Made by a program: the position numbers and the translations under genes. Source: an archaeon (GTDB lineage Archaea > Altiarchaeota > Altiarchaeia > IMC4 > QMZM01). Taken from it: a stretch of 10,393 nucleotides of DNA. The notes beneath the pieces are model-generated. The model did not search any database and had not been told where the DNA came from. It worked only from the letters and a program-made list of their open reading frames with translations. Position 1 is the stretch's first letter. Every line of letters starts with the position of its first letter. Below, one piece after another: positions 1 to 8,100 of the stretch. The DNA lies in contig JAOZNG010000033.1 of NCBI GenBank assembly GCA_029933895.1, positions 1 to 10,393 on the forward strand, read 5' to 3'.

Positions 1-295
1 TGTTGGGATTCAAGAGTATGTATTTAGCTAGATTACTCTCTACATCTTCCGCTATATTAGTCATCGAAGACCATACCAGACTCATGTAGAATACCCTCTG
101 GATTAGGTCAATATTCTCTCTTTTAGTGAAAAGATCAAGAAACGGCCTCATAAAACGGTTTTCCTCCACCTTGCCGATAAAGGTGGTTGGGTCTATGGAA
201 GAAGCCTTCCCAGAAGAAAACGCAAACGGTATTATGTTTAGGATTAATACTGAAGCAATCAATACAGCAAGCAGTTTATTCCAACCTGAATCCAT
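1..295 (-). CDS. Partial exported protein of unknown function (N-terminal 98 residues)
   Basis: The reading frame starts at the ATG complementary to 293-295 and stays open to the left edge, so the C-terminal part is missing. Residues 5-27 form a hydrophobic segment (LLAVLIASVLILNIIPFAF) consistent with a signal peptide or an N-terminal membrane anchor. After it comes a polar, probably helical region (about residues 38-98) with motifs such as VEENRFMRPFLDLFTKRENI and no Cys, unlike the upstream gene. The start codon directly follows the TAA of the large Cys-rich gene with no base between them, and a purine-rich Shine-Dalgarno-like stretch precedes it, so co-transcription and coupled translation are likely. 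I do not recognise the family. The shared operon and export signal suggest a partner of the upstream surface protein; this is inference. Confidence 0.8.
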   Translation of the reverse strand, partial: MDSGWNKLLAVLIASVLILNIIPFAFSSGKASSIDPTTFIGKVEENRFMRPFLDLFTKRENIDLIQRVFYMSLVWSSMTNIAEDVESNLAKYILLNPN

Positions 296-3200
296 TTATC
301 TCCTACCTCTCAGATCCTCCAACCAGCTTTCAAGCTCCATCCTGCCCACCCCAAGGAACTTGTATGAGAACACGGCCACGACCAGAATCGCCAACAACAA
401 AAGAATCTCCGGGGAAAGCAGCGGCGTGTAAATCTCCACAACATTAAACCTCACAACCTTATCCAGGGAGCGTCCTGTTGGGTCAACATCACCATGGTGT
501 TTAATCTCCAGGGAAAATGTTTCATGGACATTTAATGTGAACTCAGCGTATCCATCAGCTCCTGTAACCACAAAATATTTACCGTCTTCCTCGCTTAAAC
601 CCTCAGGGCTTAGACTGGAGAGGTCAACATCCCCGCTCCACACATCAACCCTCTTACCTGACTCCCCCCTGTTTTTATCAATATTATAGAGCCATAACTT
701 GACAGTCACCTCTGAGCCAGGAGACAACACCACGCCCTCGGGCTCAACCTTGTAGGTTAACTCAACAGCGTCCCGGATTTTGAACTCATCAGCGTCGCTG
801 AGATTAATCACCCTGCTCCCGTAGAAGGTGTCGACAACCAGTCTACCGTTCTCGAACTCATCCCTGGGCAGTATGTCATAATCCTCCTCTCCTGAATAGA
901 TGTGTCTGTATGGCTCATAGCCTGTTCTAAAGTAGAGCGTGTAGTAATGTCCCCCGGGAAACACATCATCTGAGACATTATGCTTGAAGTCGACAACAAT
1001 TAATTTATTAAACCCGCCCATGGATTTAGCAGCCTCCAGACCATACCACGTCATATTCTCAGTATTCTGGTTGTTGAAGATAACAAAATCATAGGCCTTG
1101 CCAACGTTCACGTTGTCCACAATAAGATCACTCCCCAAAGCCTCTATCTCAATACTTCTCATCTGGGGGGAGACATCGTAACAGACCCTGCTCCATCCAA
1201 CCTCGCAGTCCTCTGTATGGTATTCATATTCATCCCCGTCATCTATTGTAATCCTTATTGCACCAGATTCGTTGGAGTCCACTCCAAACTCCAGGCATAG
1301 CTGGTTATCCGGATCCGAGGTAGCCCCCAGGGGTATATACTGTATCACGGAAGAGCCGTTGGGAAGGAACAGGGCGTAACCGTTTCTGCCCATCCACTTC
1401 ACGGATGGGTCGCCTTCAACAGCCTCCCACGGGCCCAGCCCGGTGTCGAACCCCATCTCGAAGTCGCCGTTGACTATGACGCTGCCCTCATCCTCATGGA
1501 ATGTTCTGTTGGATGTGCACGGGTTATCGTATCTCTTATCCGGGGCGCAGACGCAGTCATCTCTCTCGATTAAGCGGTCACCGTAGCAGGCCATATACAG
1601 TGCATCGGATCTGAATTCATCGAAACAGTAGACCCTGTTGTGCTCGAACTCGCATTCAATGAGGCCTATCTCGTTAAGGTATCTGGTGCAGAGGTTGTCT
1701 ATTGCCTGCTTGTTGTCCTGTATTGAGCCATCCATGCAAATCTGCTCCACGACAGGGTCATCGGAGTAGTAGGTACATAGGAGTTCCTCGATGCCATCCC
1801 TGTATCTTAGGGGGCTCACGTTCATACACAGCGGCCGCATTATGTCCTCCGGGTCGCATTCACATACGGGGGGAGGGGAGCAAATCGTCTGGCACTGCTC
1901 CGGGAACCCGTATTTCTCGAACTCATAACCGTAGCGGCTGCTTAAATCATAGGAGATACTGCCTCCAGAGCTTGATTTCTTTTTTATTGTTGAATGCTGG
2001 ATGAGGCTTATAAGCCTGCGGTAGTCTGCATCAGAGTCTCCTACAAGGAGTGTCATCCCCCTGAACAAATCCGGCTGTATGGTGAAGTTGATGAAGCCGT
2101 AGGTGACTATGAAATCCCCCTCCCTGTGTCTTGTAGCATCCAGGACCAGATAATGGTATATGGGCGAATCCGTCCAGTTGCTCGCGCAGCCGTTGTATAT
2201 CCAGGGCACCTTCTCCCAGTTATATACATCATAGCTACTCTCTATCGTGGTTGTCTCCTGCTCATGATACCAGGACTTGATTTCCTCCCTCCACTGGTGC
2301 CAGCAGTGATTGCAGATAGCACACCAAGGACAGCAGCAGTCACAGGGACATGTAAGCATGACTTTCTCGCTTATTCCACCACAGTAATCACCTACATATC
2401 CCACATTTCTATCGGCTAGACAGAATTTATAGGTGGGGGTGACCTCGTAGCATCTACCACAGGGGCAGTCGCATGTTTCACAGTTACAGTTATATCTGTC
2501 GCAGGCGGTATAAAACCTGTCCTCCCTGATACCTGTTAGATAATCCTGTTTAGCTATGAACTTTAGCTTCATGTATGAATCATTCACTACCTCGGATCTG
2601 AAAACATCAGAGTCCATGGTAAGCCTGGACCACCTCCCCAGCTTGGACTTAAAGTATCTCACCACCGTAATGTCCGTGCAACCACTCGGCCAATTACACT
2701 CGTATGGCTCTGAAGCTATCCAGTAGGCGCAGGTCACCTGAAAGGGCACATTACCGGTGTCGATTATCTTGAGTTCACCGATTACACCATTACCCTTAGA
2801 CATCCAGATGTTCTCGCTTATGTTGTAGATCTCCAACCGCTGCGGCTCCCCGATAGGGATATTATCCTCATATTTAAGCTTGAATTTTGTGCTAGCTTTA
2901 ACCCCACCCTCCAGTATATACTTGGTGAGACATAAAGGCCCAGGGGCCTCCTGCTTCTGCTCTATGATGGTGTATGGGTGGGCTTCATATTGCTGCGAAC
3001 CCCCCAGACAACTTGAGCAATCCGTGCAAACAGACAACAGCTTCCATTTACAGTATGTGTCATCTGATCCCCAGATGCGTTCATACCATGGGACCTCCAC
3101 CTTCTCGAAGCCCCCCTGTCCATAGCCCACGTCATTGCACTCCTCCGGGGGGCAGTCCCTCATAAGCTGGTATTGCGTGATAACCTCACAGGGTATATCC

Positions 3201-4933
3201 TGATTAGGTCCGCCCCAGCAGTCGCCGTATGGTGGGACTAACTGATTAGGCAGGCATTCGCAGGCCTCTTCTTCATCAGACTTGCATTCATCGTCCACGC
3301 CACGGTAAAGCTTGCAGGGACCTGCCTGCAAAGTACCTTCAGGATCATCCCTTGAATCGAAACCAGAGCATAAATCAAAGTGCGGGTTCTTGTTCTGGCA
3401 ATGATCGTATTGCGTAGCGTCATCATCCATGGGATCAAAGGGATCGCATTCCTCTAATAGATTACATGAGGTGTTATACCGGCAGCTGAACTCACAGGCA
3501 TCCTTCCGGTCCTGCCCGGAACCCACGTACCTGTCCGTATCAACCCCCCCAGCATAGCCCCACCTGCTGCATCCACCTGCACCAGGCAACTGTATCAGGG
3601 GAGAGAGCATGAAGAACTTAACCCAGAGACCATGCCACGCCTCCTCTATGTCCTCCAGGGGAGGTCCCATGATGGTTCCGGATATCACCTCACCATCAGG
3701 GCCCTTAAACGTAACATTGCTCTTATTCGGCATCTCGTTGATGTACTCATGGACGTCATTCCAGTTCTTCTGATCCCTGATATATAAATCATCGATTGAA
3801 AGCAGGTCAGCGTTCTCTGTAAAAGAATACATCATATATGGGAGCTCGTAGCAGTAGCTTTCATCCCTTAAACCTGTTTTATAGCAGTAGAGTCTCTCGG
3901 ATTCATCCATTCCCCCAAGGGACCGGATGTAGTGTTTAGCCCAGGCCTCAAAAAACGTGGCATAAACCTCATCTGCTCCAAGAAAGGTGTGTATGTTGTA
4001 GAACGTGGAGGGTTCATCTGGCAGGGAATCATTGCCTGCTAAATCCGCTAAGGAATCCGCTCCATCCCTGCTGTGGTAGTGCTCGACAAGCGCCTTATAC
4101 AATAGATCATTGATCAAAGTCCAGGTATGATTCGAGGAGCCACCATACATCTCCAATACAAAACAACGTTCTTCAGCGTCCATAATCCAGTACTTTATCT
4201 GGTTCTCTCCGGTGAAATCCTCATAGGGGTGGAATTCACAGACCTCGGATTCCTCATCCCATATGCATTTCTTTGTTTTAGAGCAGGCGTATTCTGTAGC
4301 GTATTCACTGCACCTGTAGGATGGCTTAGAGGCTGCGACCAGATACCTGGAGGGGTTTATTACAAGCTCCATCTCCTGCTCCTCACTTTCACCACGCCCT
4401 AAATCACCTGTCCTTGTGCATCTGGCGATTGGGGTGGAGGAGTAGCCGAATGCGTAGGAATCATCTCTCTCGTATTGTCTCAGAATCCTGTCCTGGCTGG
4501 ATATGAAGGCGTAGTCTTTTTCATCAACACTGCTGCCTTTATCCAATATCTCACACTTATCTAGATCCAATAACAGGGTCTTGAAGCAATAATATCTATC
4601 GCTGTCTTTTTTTTTCACATACACTTCAGGTTTTATGGTAATGTTCGCCTCCGGGGTTCCATCGTTTGCTACATTAATACTCCCGTTATGATACAGGTAT
4701 GCATCCGCTATATCAGCGAATTCCAGGCTCTCATAGTCAGGTGGTTCATCATCCGATAGAGGCAGGTAGGGAACCTGATGACAGTTTGTATCCCCCCAGT
4801 CACAGTTCCCGGCCTCGCTATAGGGTCCATAGCTTATGCCGCAGAGATCCCCTTCCTGAGCGATTACTGAAGAAACAATGCTGATGGAGAACAGGAACAA
4901 TAAAGCCACAGCATACAGGAAGAAAGATTTCAT
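296..4933 (-). CDS. Giant Cys-rich secreted cell-surface protein with C-terminal membrane anchor
   Basis: 1545 residues. Residues 1-25 are a clear signal peptide (cleavage likely after SSVIA). Residues 1508-1528 are the only other membrane span, followed by a 17-residue basic/acidic tail, so nearly all of the protein should lie outside the cell. It is strongly Cys-rich and has many N-glycosylation sequons (for example NGS 83-85, NIT 97-99, NHT 268-270). Visible modules: a PSI-like four-Cys unit (C208, C217, C223, C232); a Cys-rich stretch around 455-600; a dense cluster with 17 Cys in 69 residues (811-879); a jelly-roll carbohydrate-binding-like module opening with NGDFE (about 1152-1278); and an Ig-like beta domain (about 1390-1485) just before the anchor. 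The middle is unrecognised. It is first in a two-gene unit, diverging from the mosaic enzyme gene. A structural or adhesive surface role is inferred; I recognise no catalytic motif. Confidence 0.85.
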   Translation of the reverse strand: MKSFFLYAVALLFLFSISIVSSVIAQEGDLCGISYGPYSEAGNCDWGDTNCHQVPYLPLSDDEPPDYESLEFADIADAYLYHNGSINVANDGTPEANITIKPEVYVKKKDSDRYYCFKTLLLDLDKCEILDKGSSVDEKDYAFISSQDRILRQYERDDSYAFGYSSTPIARCTRTGDLGRGESEEQEMELVINPSRYLVAASKPSYRCSEYATEYACSKTKKCIWDEESEVCEFHPYEDFTGENQIKYWIMDAEERCFVLEMYGGSSNHTWTLINDLLYKALVEHYHSRDGADSLADLAGNDSLPDEPSTFYNIHTFLGADEVYATFFEAWAKHYIRSLGGMDESERLYCYKTGLRDESYCYELPYMMYSFTENADLLSIDDLYIRDQKNWNDVHEYINEMPNKSNVTFKGPDGEVISGTIMGPPLEDIEEAWHGLWVKFFMLSPLIQLPGAGGCSRWGYAGGVDTDRYVGSGQDRKDACEFSCRYNTSCNLLEECDPFDPMDDDATQYDHCQNKNPHFDLCSGFDSRDDPEGTLQAGPCKLYRGVDDECKSDEEEACECLPNQLVPPYGDCWGGPNQDIPCEVITQYQLMRDCPPEECNDVGYGQGGFEKVEVPWYERIWGSDDTYCKWKLLSVCTDCSSCLGGSQQYEAHPYTIIEQKQEAPGPLCLTKYILEGGVKASTKFKLKYEDNIPIGEPQRLEIYNISENIWMSKGNGVIGELKIIDTGNVPFQVTCAYWIASEPYECNWPSGCTDITVVRYFKSKLGRWSRLTMDSDVFRSEVVNDSYMKLKFIAKQDYLTGIREDRFYTACDRYNCNCETCDCPCGRCYEVTPTYKFCLADRNVGYVGDYCGGISEKVMLTCPCDCCCPWCAICNHCWHQWREEIKSWYHEQETTTIESSYDVYNWEKVPWIYNGCASNWTDSPIYHYLVLDATRHREGDFIVTYGFINFTIQPDLFRGMTLLVGDSDADYRRLISLIQHSTIKKKSSSGGSISYDLSSRYGYEFEKYGFPEQCQTICSPPPVCECDPEDIMRPLCMNVSPLRYRDGIEELLCTYYSDDPVVEQICMDGSIQDNKQAIDNLCTRYLNEIGLIECEFEHNRVYCFDEFRSDALYMACYGDRLIERDDCVCAPDKRYDNPCTSNRTFHEDEGSVIVNGDFEMGFDTGLGPWEAVEGDPSVKWMGRNGYALFLPNGSSVIQYIPLGATSDPDNQLCLEFGVDSNESGAIRITIDDGDEYEYHTEDCEVGWSRVCYDVSPQMRSIEIEALGSDLIVDNVNVGKAYDFVIFNNQNTENMTWYGLEAAKSMGGFNKLIVVDFKHNVSDDVFPGGHYYTLYFRTGYEPYRHIYSGEEDYDILPRDEFENGRLVVDTFYGSRVINLSDADEFKIRDAVELTYKVEPEGVVLSPGSEVTVKLWLYNIDKNRGESGKRVDVWSGDVDLSSLSPEGLSEEDGKYFVVTGADGYAEFTLNVHETFSLEIKHHGDVDPTGRSLDKVVRFNVVEIYTPLLSPEILLLLAILVVAVFSYKFLGVGRMELESWLEDLRGRR
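300..309 (-). promoter_or_regulatory. Shine-Dalgarno-like sequence for the downstream partial gene
   Basis: On the minus strand the bases GAGGT (309-305) and GGAG (303-300) lie just before the TAA-ATG junction at 298-293. They fall inside the last codons of the large gene. GGAG has a 4-nt spacing and GAGGT a 9-nt spacing to the ATG. This decides the start of the partial gene and fits the archaeal habit of using such sites for inner operon genes. Confidence 0.6.
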
Positions 4934-4962
4934 TTTCGTTTGTTATATTATTACCTAAACAG

Positions 4963-4970
4963 TAAATATA
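4963..4970 (-). promoter_or_regulatory. Archaeal TATA box for the giant Cys-rich gene
   Basis: The minus strand reads TATATTTA here, centred about 33 nt before the ATG at 4933. Transcription starting about 26-27 nt downstream would leave a leader of roughly 7 nt. No Shine-Dalgarno sequence precedes the ATG (the bases are AACAAACGAAA), which fits a nearly leaderless archaeal message. The second AT-rich stretch, nearer the ATG (about 4942-4949), is too close to serve as the TATA box. Confidence 0.5.
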
Positions 4971-5098
4971 TCTCATATACTCAATTGAATTTATTTGATG
5001 TCGGCTCTGTTACGTGTTCAGGCAATGCCTCACTGCTCTAGTCTAGTCCATTTCCCCACCGGGAGAGTGACTCTATCGCTTAAAGATATTAAGAGAGG

Positions 5099-5106
5099 TA
5101 TATAAA
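5099..5106 (+). promoter_or_regulatory. Archaeal TATA box for the mosaic enzyme gene
   Basis: TATATAAA preceded by purine-rich AAGAGAGG, a possible BRE. Its centre is about 29 nt before the ATG at 5132, so the start site would fall within a few bases of the initiation codon, giving a leaderless or nearly leaderless message. No Shine-Dalgarno sequence lies before the ATG. This is the clearest core promoter in the window. Confidence 0.65.
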
Positions 5107-5131
5107 GTGTTTTATGTAATATTTTAGTGGG

Positions 5132-8100
5132 ATGATGGGGGATTTCAGGGGTTGCAGGGTTTTTTGTTTGTTGGTGTTGGTCACAGCTTTCATGTTTTTT
5201 TTGTTGGCTCCGGCGTGGGCGGAAAAAGCCTCCGGACCGCTTAGGGTTCATTCCTCCAACCCCAGATACTTTGATGATGGATCAGGGAAGGCGATATATC
5301 TAACAGGCTCACATACGTGGACGAATCTGGTGGATGACGATACCTCCTATCCCCCGAAAGCGTTTGATTATGGTAGCTACCTGGATTTCATGGAGGAGCA
5401 TAACCATAATTTCATGAGAATGTGGACATGGGAGCAGTCCAAGTATACCTACGGAGACGGCTTTCAGTACTCTGCCCCCCAGCCATGGAGCCGTACTGGG
5501 CCAGGGAACGCCTTGGATGGGAGACCGAAGTTTGATTTAACCCGCTTTAATGAAGAGTACTTTAGCAGGTTGAGGTCCCGGGTTATTGCCGCAGGCAGGA
5601 GAGGGATCTATGTCTCGATCATGCTTTTTGAGGGACATGGAGCACAACGATCAAAGGTTCCATGGTGCTGGGATGGGCATCCCCTCAATGCTGAGAATAA
5701 CATAAACGGAATAGACGGGAACCCTGATGGAGATGACAGGGGTCTTGAGATCTATACATTAGAGATTCCTGAAATAACAAGGATTCAGGAGGCGTATGTT
5801 CGAAAGGTTATTGACACAGTCAACGACCTCGATAATGTACTTTATGAGATAATCAATGAGGCTGGTCCATACTCGACACAGTGGCAGTATCACATGATTA
5901 ATTACATCAAGAGTTATGAGTCAACTAAACCAAAACAGCACCCCGTTGGGATGACTTTCCAATTCAAGGGAGGGACAAACACTGCATTATTCAGTAGTCC
6001 AGCTGATTGGATTTCACCAAATCAGGAGGGGGGCTATAGAGATAATCCTCCAGCGGCAGATGGCAGCAAGGTGATAATTTCTGACACAGATCACCTGTGG
6101 GGTATCGGAGGTAATCAGCAATGGGTGTGGAAGAGTTTTCTTAGAGGGCTTAACCCCATCTACATGGACCCATATGGAGACCCCCCCGGCGATGAATCCA
6201 TAAGGAAGAATATGGGGTATACCCTTGATTACGCTGAGAGAATGAACCTGGCAAGTATGACCCCCATGAACAAATTATCTTCTACAAAATACTGTCTCGC
6301 TAATCCCGGCTCCGAGTACTTGATCTATCAGCCGGATTCAGGCTCATTCACAGTAAAACTTAATGCTGGGACATACAGCTATGAATGGTTTAATCCCTCC
6401 TCCGGTGATGTTACAGAAACAGGATCGTTAACATCAGGTGGGGGTAGTGAATCCTTTAATCCTCCCTTTGGCGGTGACGCGGTTCTTTACCTCTCATCCG
6501 CTGAAGAAACTGAAGGAGCCTGCTCGGACACAGACAGAGGGAGAGATTATCACGTGAAGGGCACGGTCACAGATAAAGACGGAGTGGAGCATACAGATCA
6601 CTGTATTGATGAACAAAACCTGAGAGAATACTACTGCAATGAGGATGGAACATCAGGCCACATAGACCATGAATGCCCGGATGTCTGCACAAACGGTGCC
6701 TGTGCAAACGCAGACGATGATGTAACCCTCACCCTTAGATTCCAGCCTTCAGGCACAGGCTGCAGCGTAACCATCAAACCCCCGGATGAGACATATGATA
6801 GGGAAGCAACGATTACGTTTACCAAGGGGATGAAAGTATCCTTGACTGCTAACGATATTTTAGGCCACATCTTTCATCACTGGGAGGGTGACATCCACAA
6901 CACAGATGCTACCGTCACCATAACCATGGACACCGATAAAACAGTGATCGCCTGCTTCAGGGAAGCAACCACCCCCTCCTCCCCCTCCCTTCTCTCGGAT
7001 ATCTGCCCCGCCCCGCCGAACGACTACTTGATGAGGATGGTTTGTCTGGTTGTGCCCATCCTCTGTGTGATAATGAACGTCCTGGTGCCAGTAATGTTTA
7101 TCCTCATCGCCCTGGGTGGCTTGATGCAGCTGAGCACAGATGATGGGATTAGAAACCAGGGCAAACACGTTATACTGAACACCATACTTGGGGTGGTTAT
7201 TATCTCAGCATTCATAGGTTTATCGGATCTGCTGATAGGGGAGGTTAACGTCATGGAGGTGTGTTTGCTCGGGGAGGCTCCTGAGCCGCCTCATTTAACA
7301 GCGTCTATTGATGCTAACCCGACCTCGGGTGTTGTGCCCCCAGACCTCGTTGTCTCCTTAACGGGGAGCGCATCCGGGGGAACCGAGCCCTACACCTACA
7401 GCTGGGACTGCGGAGGAGGAACCCTAGAGGTCACGGGCTCAAACACCGCAACATGCACATACACAAGCGAGGGAACATATACTGTAACATTGACCGTAAC
7501 AGATACGGGAGGTGAAACAGACAGAGCCACTGAGACAATAACCGTTGGAGTAGTAGGTGCTTGCGAGGAACCATCATGTGATGAGATTTACGGTTACATA
7601 AGGACTGCTATTGAAGGAACATCAGTGGACGAAGACCTGGTGAAGGCTGTGATAAAAAAAGAAAGCGATTACCACCAGTGTTGCTTTGGGATATATATTG
7701 ATGATACATGTAAGGAGGGTGAAGTTCTTAAATCATCTGCTGGGGCTTTGGGTTTGATGCAGCTGATGCCGGGAACAGCAAGTGAGTTAGGTGTTGATCC
7801 CCTAGATCCTCAGCAAAATGTTGAGGGAGGTGTGAGGTACCTGAACACGCAGCTAAACGAATTTGGCAGCGTAGAGCTGGCTCTCGCAGCATACAACATG
7901 GGGCCCGGGTATGTGGCGTGTTCGCTGGGTTATAATTGGCCGGTCTGTGCACAATATTCAGGATATGATCTATGTGGTGAGGGGGTATGTAAGACTCCAG
8001 CTGAAAGGACTTGGGATTGTCTTAGTACATGTTCTATCCCTGCTGAAACATTAGGATACGTTAACGGCATAATGGGGGTTATAGGAACATCTGCTGCGGA

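Larger units (their letters stand above)
4934..5131. other. Divergent intergenic promoter region
   Basis: These 198 bases separate the start codons of two divergently transcribed giant surface-protein genes. The region holds a TATA-like box near each end. Between them lie two short odd-length palindromes with a single central base: AGGCAATGCCT (5020-5030) and AGAGTGACTCT (5064-5074), 44 bp apart centre to centre. I see no tRNA, no convincing structured RNA and no small ORF with coding character. Shared control of both genes from this region is plausible but not shown. Confidence 0.6.

Noticed and set aside
126..447. Two plus-strand frames at the left end
   Set aside because: They overlap the end of the giant gene and the start of the partial minus-strand gene, lack ribosome sites and resemble no known protein; antisense shadows.
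1702..2419. Plus-strand frames of 100 and 141 codons inside the giant gene
   Set aside because: They lie antisense to the Cys-rich middle, whose real frame shows signal peptide, modules and anchor; composition is that of a complement, not of a protein.
4985..5098. Possible tRNA or structured RNA between the divergent genes
   Set aside because: I found no acceptor-stem pairing, no T-loop GTTCRANNC in the right place and no anticodon arm; only short palindromes.
6860..7254. Minus-strand frames opposite the pilin-like hairpin
   Set aside because: Shadows of a strongly coding plus-strand region with recognised motifs.
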